Part shown: piece by piece, positions 11,180-23,100 of the stretch
Position numbering within the stretch: position 1 is the stretch's first letter
Layout: each line of letters begins with the position of its first letter
Assembly: GCA_037893245.1 (NCBI GenBank)
Contig: JBAIAA010000665.1
Span: 496,001-560,000, forward strand
From: Crossaster papposus
Lineage: Eukaryota; Echinodermata; Asteroidea; Velatida; Solasteridae
Length of the DNA stretch: 64,000 nucleotides
Direction: 5' to 3'
Program-made: the position numbers and the translations under genes
The notes under the pieces: generated by a model
Told to the model about the DNA's origin: nothing
Database searches by the model: none
Seen by the model: the letters and a program-made list of their open reading frames with translations, nothing else

Positions 11180-11420
11180 GGGCCCAATTTCATAGAGCTG
11201 CTAAGCAACAAAAATTGCTTAGCACAAAAAGTCTTGCTCATTAAAACAGATTTCCGGCCAAAATTAAACATGTTTTTCATGCTAAGCAAAAAAACAGCTG
11301 ATTATCAATCCAGAACAATAAAGATCAGGTAAAAATTTGGTCTGTAACCTTGTTTTTGTCAAGGACAAATTGTCATGCTAAGCAAATTTTTGTGCTTAGC
11401 AGCTCTATGAAATTGGCCCC
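11180..11420. mobile_element. MITE, 241 bp, GGGCCCAATTTCATAGAGC family
   Basis: The left GGCCCAATTTCATAGAGCTG and right CAGCTCTATGAAATTGGCCC ends are reverse complements, each followed inward by CTAAGCA/TGCTTAG. CCAG lies at both edges and may be the target duplication. The interior repeats GCTAAGCA motifs and is non-coding. MITEs of this look are frequent in echinoderm DNA (recollection). Confidence 0.8.
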
Positions 11421-11691
11421 AGTTGTCAACAACCACAACTACTTGCCTGGCCTTTTTATACTGTTATATGCAAATATCCAATACCACAGAGCTAACTGTT
11501 AATAACCACAAACTTCTTAAAAATTGCAAGGAGAGACTGCAGGCCTATAGTCATGTAATACACACATTTGAGGGAAATTGTAATGCTTCGTTGATCATAA
11601 ACTACCATTACAGCAATCAGACCAATTATAGAATGCAGGGCCCGCCCACTGACAACTTTCGACTTTCTCTCTCGGTATTTTCCCCTCTTAA

Positions 11692-11922
11692 CCAGTTCGC
11701 GCCGGGATTATTTTAACATCACTGAGCCGAGGGGCGGGATTATTTTTAACGAAACTCGATCCGAAGCGGGTTCAGGCCGACAGTGCCGGGAAGCACACCC
11801 ACGCATTTCCGGCCTTGCTCGCTGCTGACAGACATTTCCGAACTTGAACTTGGCGTGTTTATGCGTCATCCATTTTAAATTTGGGGAAAACTTTGCGTGA
11901 TACGTCATCCGGCGCGAACTGG
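11692..11922. mobile_element. MITE, 231 bp, TTAA-flanked, CCAGTTCGCGCCGG ends
   Basis: CCAGTTCGCGCCGG at the left and CCGGCGCGAACTGG at the right form a perfect 14-bp TIR, bounded by TTAA at 11688-11691 and 11923-11926. The interior is GC-rich and non-coding. TTAA targeting suggests mobilisation by a piggyBac- or Kolobok-type transposase. Confidence 0.8.
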
Positions 11923-11929
11923 TTAAAAT

Positions 11930-12570
11930 ACCACAAAATACTTTACGTGTACTGGACTGTTGAGGCATTCCTAGTCTATTAAAAGCATCTTGTAAAAATA
12001 TAGTTCCTGGCGTGCTGACATTTTCAAATAAAGTGCTATTTTCGTATCAATTTCCAACACTGGTTGGCTTAATTACCAGTGTTTGAAAAAACTGGCTTAA
12101 AACAAAATACTGCTCTTAAATTTTGAAATTTAGTTATTCCGCATTTTGGATTACACCAGCAAACAACTAGACTGATTCTATGACCTTATAATTCTCTAAC
12201 TCTATAATTGCTTCGCTTCATTTTAAGTGGGGCCAGGGAACCAGACTACAAGAACATGTTGGATTTTCTATCTTTTTCCAGCATCTACCGGTACGAACCG
12301 AAGTCAAACAATTAAATCAGTGAAACGAATCAGTGTAACAATATTTGCTACTTACCGTACTATCCCCTCAAATCCATCCATTGTTTTATGAAAATTACAG
12401 CAAAATGAATTAGCGAAATGTGCATCGGGAATGATGATCAAAATGCACATTGGGAATGGAGAAGAAATATTCGTCTAAAATATTCTAAAAAGAATCTAAC
12501 GTTAGGCCTATATATTTACCACTCGATCGGTGAGCGGTCCTCGTTTAATATGCTCGTGGTAGCCTAACCT
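11930..12570. other. No gene seen
   Basis: AT-rich intergenic sequence without recognisable gene, tandem repeat or bounded element. Confidence 0.35.
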
Positions 12571-13518
12571 GGGCCCAATTTCTTGGCTCTGCTAACCACA
12601 GAATTCCTCGCTTACGGTCATCATTTTCCGCTAACCGCGCTAGCAGAAAAATTATTTGCTCACCGGGTAAGCACAGAATCCTTAGTTTCGGGATGTACGC
12701 ATGCTCAGAGACCAAAATTCCGCGCTAACGCGTAAATACGTTTACCGTAAGCACCGAATTTTCTGCTCTAGGCTGTTTTCCAAACCCCCGGCTTTGGCTT
12801 CGTCTTCGGCTTCGTCTTCGGCTTCGTCTCCATTCCGCCATTTTGAAGCCCATATACCAAATGGAGGCTTTGGCTTCGGCTTCATCTAGAGGCTCCGTTT
12901 TTTGCTAAATTATGAAGCCTGCCGAGGAGGTGACTTCGTGGAGGCTTCGTGACGTATTGTCACGTGATACAAGCCACAAAATTATCACAAACAAAAAAGT
13001 TTGCGACGGCCGCCATTGTTTTTGCGGTGTGTCGGGGTGTTTGCAAGGAAGTTTTCACCGACAATTCACTGTAAGTTTAATGATTTTGTTAAAAGAAATT
13101 TACCAACTCAAGTGAAAATGTTACGTGTAACCATGAAGATAATCATACTATCTATAGGACCTAGGACAACATTTCTAATCCTAACGTTATGCTACCGTTT
13201 TTTCGACGAAAGTTGAATTCCAACTAGTCCAACCAACTTCCATGCAAACCCGCACTAGTCGAAGCCACTAGTACTACTAGTCAAGCTGCCTGGTTATTAA
13301 GTTATACATGTAAATAAAGGCAGTGGGACAGTGGCTATTGTTATGGCAGTCGGCCTTCTGGCTTCTTTTGACCCGAAACTATTGATCATAACAAGTTTCC
13401 ACAAGTCGGTATGATAAGGGCATGTTATACAGGGTGTAGCCTAACGTTAGGCATGGATTTATTCGCAATTTCTGTTCAATTTACTAGATCATCTAATTTA
13501 GATGGAGCAGTCGGCACC

Positions 13519-14318
13519 TACCCCTAGAACTCTGGGTCTCCCGACGCCCGTAGGGCGGAGCCCCATAGATAGAGAGGGTTTTTACAGGTTAACCGCCGTT
13601 AAACAATAGAAACCGTGCACAAATTCCGGGTAATAACTCCATACTGCCGCACGGTCTACCCCCCAAAAAAAATTGTATGAGTACTTTATCAACTCACCCA
13701 GCTGTGGCCAACCAAAAACCGGTCGAATCTCGGCCAATTTCTGTAAAAAAGTGAAAACTATGCCCGTTCCGCAAACGCGATTGTACAAGATGGCGGATAA
13801 ACTCGTGCGTAATTAATTTCAAGCTGCAGCCGCCGCGCATTAGCCGTTTTTGAAACACAAACTTCATCTTGCCAGGCCTTATCCATACAGTTAAGCAATG
13901 CACCGGAGGCACGGCCACAAAAGACCGAAGCCAGGGTTTGGAAAACAGCCCTGTCATCGTCGTTCAGAGAAGCCATGTGATTGGTCCGCACTGACCCCGG
14001 CCGGGGTCACGGTACCAACTGTTCATTGAACGTCCTTATCCGCCATCTTGTAACAGTCGCGTTTGCGGAACGGGCATAGTTTTCATCTTTTTTACAGAAA
14101 TTGGCCGAGATTCGACCGGTTTTTGGTTGGCCACAGCTGGGTGAGTTGATAAAGTACTCATACAAATTTTTGGGGGGGTAGACCGTGCGGCAGTATGAAG
14201 TTATTACCCGGAATTTGTGCACGGTTTCTATTGTTTAACGGCGGTTAACCTGTAAAAACCCTCTCTATCTATGGGGCTCCGCCCTACGGGCGTCGGGAGA
14301 CCCAGAGTTCTAGGGGTA
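13519..14318. mobile_element. 800-bp foldback element with 9-bp target duplication (Mutator-like)
   Basis: Arms of about 285 bp (13519-13805 and 14032-14318) are near-perfect inverted repeats starting TACCCCTAGAACTCTGGG. They enclose a spacer of about 225 bp. GTCGGCACC occurs directly outside both ends (13510-13518 and 14319-14327), a 9-bp duplication. Long TIRs plus a 9-bp duplication are the hallmark of Mutator/MuDR elements. The spacer has open frames on the minus strand (for example 13758-13991) of no recognised family. Confidence 0.8.
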
Positions 14319-16280
14319 GTCGGCACCCATTCTGAGAATCGCACGGCATGCCGTAACAATAGCCAGTTTAACTGAGCGCATTGTTACACCTCGTTGTCAC
14401 ATGCATGTTAATACAAAAAATAAGTGAAAATAGTTTTATATTCAATACCAGAATCTGAGTAATACTAGGCTAGGCCTACAAAAAAGAAAATATTGCTAGA
14501 GATTTAGAAAGAATGTAGCTCAAAAATTTCACCTCTAAAATCTCAACATGTCATAAGCTTTAGAGCTGGAAGCTGGAAGGAAAAGGGGTTAGTTTGGAAA
14601 TTAACAACTAATTTCTTTTTGAAATAGAAGTATACTTTTATTGTGTTTTGATTAAATTGATTAGTTTCTATTATAAGCAGAATCTGTACTAGATGACGTA
14701 AGATAAACCAAATATTTGCTGCTTAAACTGAACGAGCCATAAACCAATTTGGTGATCCCTGTGGAGCATTTCCTCAGGAAAAACACAATGTCTTGTTTGG
14801 GAGGCAAATTTGTTTGCACCAACACCACCACTTGAAGCATTCAATGTGTGTGTATACCTAACTTGTTATTTTGTCCTAGACCATCACCATTCTTAATTCT
14901 GCTTTTGTTTATTTTCTTGATGGTTCTTAGGTTCTGAGGATATTCAGAATTCAAGCACAGGTAAACTCCATCGTTGACTTTCTACACCACCATGGATTGT
15001 GTGCACTAGGAAAGATGAGCAACTCATTTTCTTCCCACTACTTATTTCTAGCAGTGGATGAAGGTTCATTCTCCAATACAAGCCTCTCCAAGTCCATCAG
15101 CCAAAAGAGGGAGAATCTCACTTTATGCTTGCCAGCCGTGTTGTTATAAAGGATCTTTGACAATATAGAGACTAATTGCACAGGTGTATTCTGAGAAAGC
15201 AAAGCTAAAGATCTGTGCTGAGTGTGCTCACATATTTGCTCACCTAAATCTCCCAACTTTGAAGAAAAACAATTCACTCCCTATTTATGTTGTTTACACT
15301 GGAACAGCATGGAATTATTGGAACAGGTCCTGGTCAACTTAACTCAACTCTCTTATTTATAATGCCTATGCCTGCACTACAAATGACTGTTGGTATTTGT
15401 TTATATGCTGGGGAAAATTCTATTTCAAATAATCAATTGTCAGCAGTAGAAAGTCTTGAAGTATAAAATGTAGGCCTGACAATAATAATGTTATTTATGA
15501 AGTGCAAACGTTATGTACATAAATTTAAATGCACTGTAAAATGATAAAACCAGATTCATTAAAATATTAAAAGGCAAAAATCCACGTACATCACAAACTA
15601 CTATTACATCAAGAAAAACAACATGTTTTTAAGGAATACAATTTTTACAACCTATCAATCAAAAGCGATTTGAAAAAGGTTGGTTTTGAGCAGCCTCTAT
15701 TTGAGGCCTCAATCTATTTTTAAAACAAACCTAATCCTGGCATGTCTTTAAATTTGTGAAAACTTACTTCGAAGGAGCTATTATTGTTTTAGAGTGGTAC
15801 TGGTGGTAGGGGGTTTCAATAATATATATTCCCAGAAGTCACAGCAAAGGATACATTACAATTTCAAAATTTAAATATTTTGTTGTTGTTGGATTTTCTT
15901 TTGCAGTTTTGTCTTTTGAATTATTTGTGTGAGCACTTATTTTTTAATTTTATATTCTCAATTTAATCTTTTGTTTAGTTTTATATTGAATGATTTGTAA
16001 TTATGATGACCTGTCTTAATCTAAATGTTTATTTTCCAATGTTATAACCTTTTTGCCAAATAAACCATCAGTAATAATACATGGTTGACAAGTACATATT
16101 TATTTCCTTGAAAGACGGACACAGAATATTAAAGGAGCATCTTACTTTTAGATCGAATCTGCAGATCAAATCGTAAAAAAAGAATTACAAGGTATCTTCC
16201 CGAAGTAAAAGTAGATTCCGTTTTTAGCAATAGCGATGCAAACAAATTATTTTGAATGAGGCATTGGCCCGGCACCTGCC

Positions 16281-16309
16281 ACCGCCCCCACCCCCCCCCC
16301 CCCCCCCCC
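16281..16309 (+). repeat. Poly-C tract
   Basis: An almost pure C run, continued by a short T/C and A-rich stretch. It is the source of glycine/proline runs in overlapping frames. Confidence 0.9.
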
Positions 16310-17287
16310 TCCCAAAAAATAAAAAATAAAAAAAGTGGATTGTTTGTTATTGAAATATTTAAATTGTGCCCAAAACAAAACCTTTTCCAGAGGTTTACAG
16401 ATGCGGTTGAGATTTTGGTTGAGTGAATAAATGGCATATATAATTGTATAAAAGTTTACATTTTTTCCTGGATACGTCTGTTGTCCCCGTAGTGAAAGCA
16501 GGCGCAAAATAATATCGCTTCAGCCGTTTATTAGCGATGTTTCCATCCATAGGCCGGTAACTCAACGAAATGTTACGAAGCATCACGAATGGCATAGAGT
16601 CGCTAGTCGAAGCCAGCCGAAGCCAGCCGAAGCCTCCCGAAGCCTCGGTGTTCCAAAGCTTTAAGGCTTGTCGCGGAGCCTCATGAAGACGAAGCCTAAT
16701 AAATTGAAGCCGGAGCCCAAGCCAAAGCCGAAGCCTGGAGGTTTGGAAAAGGGCCCTAGTAAGCAGGGATTCTTCGCTAACGGTAAGCAGAGCCAAGAAA
16801 TTGGGCCCTGCATGACCTCGTCAGCGTGGCCTCATCAAACCCTGGCATCAAACTTGACCATGAATGGCAGTAGAATTCCTAAGATGTCATGATTACTACC
16901 ACTACTAGTACGGACGATGGTAAAAGCCGCAAAAAGGCTATAATTTGATGTGACCGTCATCGCAAATCAGCAAGGCATATTGCGTATATTACTTCATGCG
17001 CTGTTTACATATTCGGCCGACTCGGGCGCGGGGTACCGACGCTAAAATTGATACAAAATTGAGGCCAGGCGCACGTACATGTACATGCACAACGGCGGCA
17101 CGTTATTCTGGACGTGGCCCAGTATGTTTTCCTATGAAAAGAGGCTACTGTCAACTTAACCAGCGCCAACCGTGCCCCGGGTACGTTAGTGCATGGAGCT
17201 CTATGGATATTGCAACCATTATGCGTTCGAGCGACGTTAGTCGAACTATAGCCCGAACTTGCTCCATTTATGGAGATCAATGGGTCT

Positions 17288-17398
17288 GGGCCCAATTTCT
17301 TGGCTCTGCTTATACCGTCTGCTATATCGCGGTTAGCGGAAAATGGTGACCGTAAGCGAGGAATTCTGTGGTTATAGCAGAGCCAAGAAATTGGGCCC
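17288..17398. mobile_element. Complete short MITE, 111 bp, GGGCCCAATTTCTTGG family
   Basis: GGGCCCAATTTCTTGGCTCT at the left and its reverse complement at the right enclose about 65 bp. Its terminal GGGCCC (17393-17398) is shared with the next element. The 131-aa and 117-aa frames crossing this area have no family features. Bases 16810-17287 hold no recognisable gene. Confidence 0.75.
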
Positions 17399-17565
17399 AA
17401 TTTCTTGGCTCTGCTTACCGTTAGCGAAAAATCCCTGCTTACTATAGCAGAAAATTCGGTGCTTACGGTAAACGTATTTCACACGTTAGCAAGGAATGTT
17501 GGTCTCTGAGCCTGCGTACATAGCGCTGCTAAGCACACGATTTTCTGCTAACCGAGCCTCCGTCT
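17393..17565 (+). mobile_element. GGGCCC-family MITE, truncated, head-to-head with the previous one
   Basis: It starts GGGCCCAATTTCTTGGCTCT and includes ACTATAGCAGAAAATTCGG, CTTACGGTAAACGTATTTC and TTGGTCTCTGAGC blocks. These match, in reverse orientation, the parts of the 12571-16808 MITE on either side of its insertion. No right terminus was found. Bases 17566-18150 hold nothing recognisable. Confidence 0.6.
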
Positions 17566-18873
17566 GCTGGGGTCTAGCTACTACGGTCAACTAGACTACG
17601 GTCACATCACCATCACGTCACATCACCATACTTAATCGCCAGATTCCTTCCACTGCATTGGTCTTGGATAAAGACTAGGTCCAATATCATGAAGCTGTTA
17701 AACACACAAATTAATTGCTTAGCTTGACAAATCGAAACGTTGAGTTCCCTCCGGTTCTTTTCAGAAATAAAATTTAAAAAGTAAGGATTTTTGTTTAAAT
17801 ATACCTAAGAAAGCACAACGATGATTAGACAGGGGTTGGATTTGTAGTAAAACTTACTTTGAAGATTAAATTAATGAATACATTTGCCGTCTATAATCAC
17901 TGCGGCTGGAAAACTGATAAACGCATCTTTACGTAACAAATCAAACAACCGAGAAATCATGCATAAAAACGATCTTCAACAAAATGTTTACCCTCTTTGC
18001 CGAGTTTTTGTTAAAATATCTTTGATATCACTTGAAAGAATAATAATTATTCTGAATAATACTGTTCAATTCCAGTAAAAGGGAAAACGTTAGTTTGAAA
18101 TAAAGTTGTTTTTCTTGCCTACCCTCTTCACACGACAGCTTGTGGGGAGGAGGGGGGGGTAGTTTTGTAGTAAATGAATGGAGCTAGGGTTGGGACGGGG
18201 AAATTAACTGAGCTAGGGGTTGGGCCGTGTAAATGAATGAAGCTAGGGTTGGGTAGTGTAAATAAACGGAGCTAGTGTTGGGTTGGGTAGTGTAAATTAA
18301 CCGAGCTAGAATTGGGCCTTGTAAATGAATGGAGCTATACTGGTTGGGCCTCTTCAATGAATTGAGCTAGAATTGGGTAGTGTATTATTAACTGAGCTAG
18401 GGTTGGGAAGTGTAAATGAATTTTGGAGCTAGGGTTGGGTAAGCCCAACCCTATAGCTCTATTCAGTCCAGCCCTTGCTCTGTTCATTTACACATCCAAA
18501 CCCTATAGCTCCATTCATTTACATGGCCCAACCCCTAGCTCCGTTTATTTACACTACCCAACACTAGCTCTATTCATTGACACGGCCCATGCAACCCTAG
18601 CTCCATTCATTTACAAGCCTCAACCCTAGCGCCATTCATACACGGCCCAATTCTAGCTCAATTCATTTACACGCCCAAGCGTAAAGCTCCGTTCGTTACG
18701 GCCCATATATCGCTCTATTTTACACAACCCAAACGTAAAGCTCCGTTCGCTAACACGGCCCAACCCTAGCTCCGTTAATTTTCTCGGCCCAACACTAGCT
18801 CTATTCATGTACAAGGCCCAACCATGAATGGAGCTAGGGTTGGGACGTGGAAATGAACAGAGCTAGGGTTGGG

Positions 18874-18933
18874 CCAAAGATCGTAGAGCGCTCGACCCTA
18901 GAGCGCCGCTGCGCGGCGCTCTAGGGTCTTTGG
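18874..18933. repeat. Short GC-rich palindrome inside the minisatellite
   Basis: CCCTAGAGCGCCGC (18896-18909) and its exact reverse complement (18913-18926) flank a TGC loop. An outer CCAAAGA/TCTTTGG pair lies at 18874-18880 and 18927-18933. The 60-bp cassette interrupts the 29-bp array, so it may be a very small foldback insertion. Confidence 0.6.
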
Positions 18934-19338
18934 GTTGGGCCTTGTAAATGAAGGGAGCTAGGGGTTGGGCCTTGTAAATGAATGGAGTTAGGGTTGGGAC
19001 GTGTAAATGAATGAAGCTGGGGTTGGGACGTGTTAATAAATGAAGCTAGGATTGCCGGGCTTTGTAAATGAATGGAGCTGTAAATTAATGGAGCTAGGGT
19101 TTGGGCTTGTAAATGAAGTTCATTTACAAGGCCCAACCCCTAGCTCCGTTCATTTAACGACCCAAGCGTAAAGCTCCGTTCGCTAACACTAGCTCACACG
19201 GCCCAACCCACTGGCGCAATTCATTTACAAGCCCCAACCCTAGCGCAATAAATACACAGCCCAATCCTAGCTCAATTCATTTACACGGCCCAAGCGTCAA
19301 GCTCCGTTCGTAAACACGGCCCAACCGTAGCTCTATAC

Positions 19339-20139
19339 TACGGAAGCCCGTTAGGGCCAGGTACCTCTTTCTCTTTCACAGAGGTTCGTTTCTCTTTCAC
19401 AGAGGTTCGTTTCTCTTTCGCGGTGGTGCGTTTCTCTTTCAGAACGTGTGTCTCTCTCTTTCAAGGGGCAAGTCCATTTTTCACAGGGGTGCATTTATCA
19501 TGTATTGCGATTAAGTCGCGGCCGCGAGTTAGTATGTCGCGGCCGCGACTTATTATGTCGCGGCCGCGACTTATTATGTCGCGGCCGCGACTTAATTATG
19601 TCGCGGCCGCGACTTACTAACTCGCGGCCGCGACTTAATTATGTCGCGGCCGCGACTTAATTATGTCGCGGCCGCGACTTACTAACTCGCGGCCGCGACT
19701 TAATTATGTCGCGGCCGCGACTTACTAACTCGCGGCCGCGACATAATTAAGTCGCGGCCGCGAGTTAGTAAGTCGCGGCCGCGACATAATTAAGTCGCGG
19801 CCGCGAGTTAGTAAGTCGCGGCCGCGACATAATTAAGTCGCGGCCGCGACATAATTAAGTCGCGGCCGCGAGTTAGTAAGTCGCGGCCGCGACATAATTA
19901 AGTCGCGGCCGCGACATAATAAGTCGCGGCCGCGACATACTAACTCGCGGCCGCGACTTAATCGCAATACATGTACATGATAAATGCACCCCTGTGAAAA
20001 ATGGACTTGCCCCTTGAAAGAGAGAGACACACGTTCTGAAAGAAAAACGCACTACCGCGAAAGAGAAACGAACCTCTGTGAAAGAGAAACGAACCTCTGT
20101 GAAAGAGAAAGAGGTACCTGGCCCTAACGGCCTTCCGTA
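19339..20139. mobile_element. 801-bp near-perfect palindrome rich in GCGGCCGC (foldback element)
   Basis: Two arms of about 400 bp meet at about 19740. Each runs from TACGGAAG-CCGTTAGGGCC and GGTACCTC, through three TTTCTCTTTC-containing units, to a tandem array of TCGCGGCCGCGACTTA-type units. I count about 21 GCGGCCGC (NotI) sites in about 440 bp. It interrupts a minisatellite unit; removing it restores GCTCTATTCATTTA, with CTAT possibly duplicated. The 65-70 aa frames in the arms are mirror images of each other and not genes. Confidence 0.85.
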
Positions 20140-23100
20140 CTATTCATTTACACGGCCCAAGCGTAAAGCTCCGTTCGGTAACACGGCCCAACCCTAGCTC
20201 CGTTAATTTTCTCGGCCCAACACTAGCTCTATTCATTTACACGGCCCAACCCTAGCTCCATTTATTTACAAGCCCCAACCCTAGCGCCATTCATACACGG
20301 CCCACTCCTAGCTTAATTCATTTACACAGCCCAAGCGTAAAGCTCCGTTCGTTAACACAGCCCAACCCTAGCTCTATTCATTTACACGACCCAAGCGTAA
20401 AGCTCCGTTCGCTAACACGGCCCAACCCTAGCTCTATTCATTTACATGGCCCAACATTCTAGCTCCGTTCATTTACACTACCCAACACTAGCTCACACGG
20501 CCCAACCCTAGCACAATTCATTTACAAGGCCCAACCCTAGCGCAATTCATACACGGCCCAATCCTATATAGCTCAATTCATTTACACAGCCCAAGCGTAA
20601 AGCTCCGTTCGTAAACACGGCCCAACCGTAGCTCTATTTATTTACACGGCCCAAGCGTAAAGCTCCGTTCGGTAACACGGCCCAACCCTAGCTCCGTTAA
20701 TTTTCTCGGCCCAACACTAGCTCTATTCATTTACAAGGCCCAACAATGAATGGAGCTAGGGTGGGCCGGGCCTTGTAAATGAATGGAGCTAGGGTTGGGT
20801 CCTGTAAATGAACCGAGCTAGGGTTCGGCCGTGTAAATGGATGGAGCTAGGGTTGGGTATAGTGTAAATGAACTAAGCTAGGGTTGGGTCTTGTAAATGA
20901 ACGGAGCTAGGGTTGGGCCTTGTAAATGAATGGAGCTAGGGTTGAGACGTGGAAATGAACAGAGCTAGGGTTGGGCCTTGTAAAAGAGGGGAGCTAGGGG
21001 TTGGGCCTTGTAAATGAACGGAGCTAGGGTTGGGACGTGGAAATGAACGAAACTAGGGTTGGCAAGTGTAAATGAATGAAGCTGGGGTTGGGACGTGTAA
21101 ATGAATGAAGCTAGGATTGCCGGGCTTTGTAAATGAATGGAGCTGTAAATGAATGGAGCTATAGGGTGGGCCGGGCTTTGTAAATGAATGGAGCTAGGGT
21201 TGGGTCGTGTAAATGAACCGAGCTAGGGTTCGGTCGTGTAAATGGATGGAGCTAGGGTTGGGTAGTGTGAATGAACTGAGCTAGGGTTGGGTCTTGTAAA
21301 TGGATGGAGCTAGGGTTGGGCCTTGTAAATGAATGGAGCTAGGGTTGGGACGTGGAAATGAACAGAGCTAGGGTTGGGTCGTGTAAATGAACTGAGCTAG
21401 GGTTGGGATGTGTAAATGAACAGAGCTAGGGTTGGGCCTTGTAAGTGAACATCTAGGGGTTGGGCCTTGTAAATGAACGGAGCTAGGGTTGGGCCTCTTA
21501 AATGAATTGAGCTAGAATTGGGTAGTGTATTATTAACTGAGCTAGGGTTGGGAAGTGTAAATGAATTATGGAGCTAGGGTTGGGTATAAGCCCAACCCTA
21601 TAGCTCTATTCAGTCCAGCCCTTGCTCTGTTCATTCACACATCCCAACCCTATATAGCTCCATTCATTTACATGGCCCAACTTAGCTCCGTTTATTTACA
21701 CCACCCAACACTAGCTCTATTCATTTACACGGCCCAACCCTAGCTCCATTCATTTACGAGCCCCAACCCTAGCGCCATTCATACACGGGCCAATCCTAGC
21801 TTAATTCATTTACACAGCCCAAGCGTAAAGCTCCGTTCGTTAACACGGCCCAACCCTAGCTCTATTCATTTACACGACCCAAGCGTAAAGCTCCGTTCGC
21901 TAACACTAGCTCACACGGCCCAACCCTAGCGCAATTCATTTACAAGCCCCAACCCTAGCGCCATTCATACACGGCCCAATCCTAGCTTAATTCATTTACA
22001 CAGCCCAAGCGTAAAGCTCCGTTCGTTAACACGGCCCAACCCTAGCTCTATTCATTTAGACGACCCAAGCGTAAAGCTCCGTTCGCTAACACGGCCCAAC
22101 CCTAGCTGTATCCATTTACATGGCCCAACCCCTAGCTCCGTTCATTTACACTACCCAACTCTAGCTCACACGGCCCAACCCTAGCGCAATTCATTTACAA
22201 GGCCCAACCCTAGCGCAATTCATACACGGCCCAATCATAGCTCAATTCATTTACACAGCCTAAGCGTAAAGCTCCCTTCGTAAACACGGCCCAACCCTAG
22301 CTCTATTCATTTACACGACCCAAGCGTAAAGCTCCGTTCGCTAACACGGCCCAACCCTAGCTCTATTCATTTACATGGCCCAACATTCTAGCTCCGTTCA
22401 TTTACACTACCCAACACTAGCTCACACGGCCCAACCCTAGCGCAATTCATTTACAAGCCCCAACCCTAGCGCAATTCATACACGGCCCAATCGTATATAG
22501 CTCAATTCATTTACACGGCCCAAGCGTAAAGCTCCGTTCGTAAACACGGCCCAACCCTAGCTCTATTCATTTACACGACCCAAGCGTAAAGCTCCGTTCG
22601 GTAACACGGCCCAACCCTAGCTCCGTTAATTGTCTCTGCCCAACACTAGCTCTATTCGTTTACAAGGCCCAACAATAAATGGGGCTAGGGTAGGCCGGGC
22701 CTTGTAAATGAATGGAGCTAGGGTTGGGTCCTGTAAATGAACCGAGCTAGGGTTCGGCCGTGTAAATGGATGGAGCTAGGGTTGGGTAGTGTAAATGAAC
22801 CGAGCTAGGGTTCGGCCGTGTAAATGGATGGAGCTAGGGTTGGGTAGTGTAAATGAACTAAGCTAGGGTTGGGTCTTGTAAATGAATGGAGCTAGGGTTG
22901 GGACGTGGAAATGAACAGAGCTAGGGTTGGGCCTTGCAAAAGAAGGGAGCTAGGGGTTGGGCCTTGTAAATGAACGGAGCTAGGGTTGGGACGTGGAAAT
23001 GAACAAAGCTAGGGTTGGGCCTTGCAAAAGAAGGGAGCTAGGGGTTGGGCCTTGTAAATGAATGGAGCTGGGGTGTTGGGACGTGGAAATGAACAGAGCT

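Larger units (their letters stand above)
12772..16755. mobile_element. About 4.0-kb DNA transposon with GGCTTCG-rich ends
   Basis: The ends GCTGTTTTCCAAACCCCC and GGAGGTTTGGAAAAGGGCC are inverted repeats. Both are followed inward by irregular runs of the hexamer GGCTTC / GAAGCC (12785-12890 and 16605-16740). CTAG flanks both sides (12768-12771 and 16756-16759). The uninterrupted relative has GCTATAGTAAGCAG at this point, so a duplication of CTAG or TAG is supported. The interior (14330-16250) is AT-rich, with no transposase frame I can recognise. It contains the 800-bp foldback at 13519 and a C run at 16281. Confidence 0.65.
12571..16808. mobile_element. GGGCCCAATTTCTTGG-family MITE split by a 4-kb insertion
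   Basis: The left part (12571-12771) begins GGGCCCAATTTCTTGGCTCT; the right part (16756-16808) ends with the reverse complement. Without the insert it would be about 250 bp. Its internal sequence (CGTTTACCGTAAGCACCGAA, TTTTCTGCT) can be aligned to an uninterrupted relative at 17393-17565, which shows where the insertion happened. Confidence 0.75.

Noticed and set aside
17005-17400. Frames of 117 and 131 codons on opposite strands
   Set aside because: They overlap each other and run into the GGGCCC MITE. No family features.
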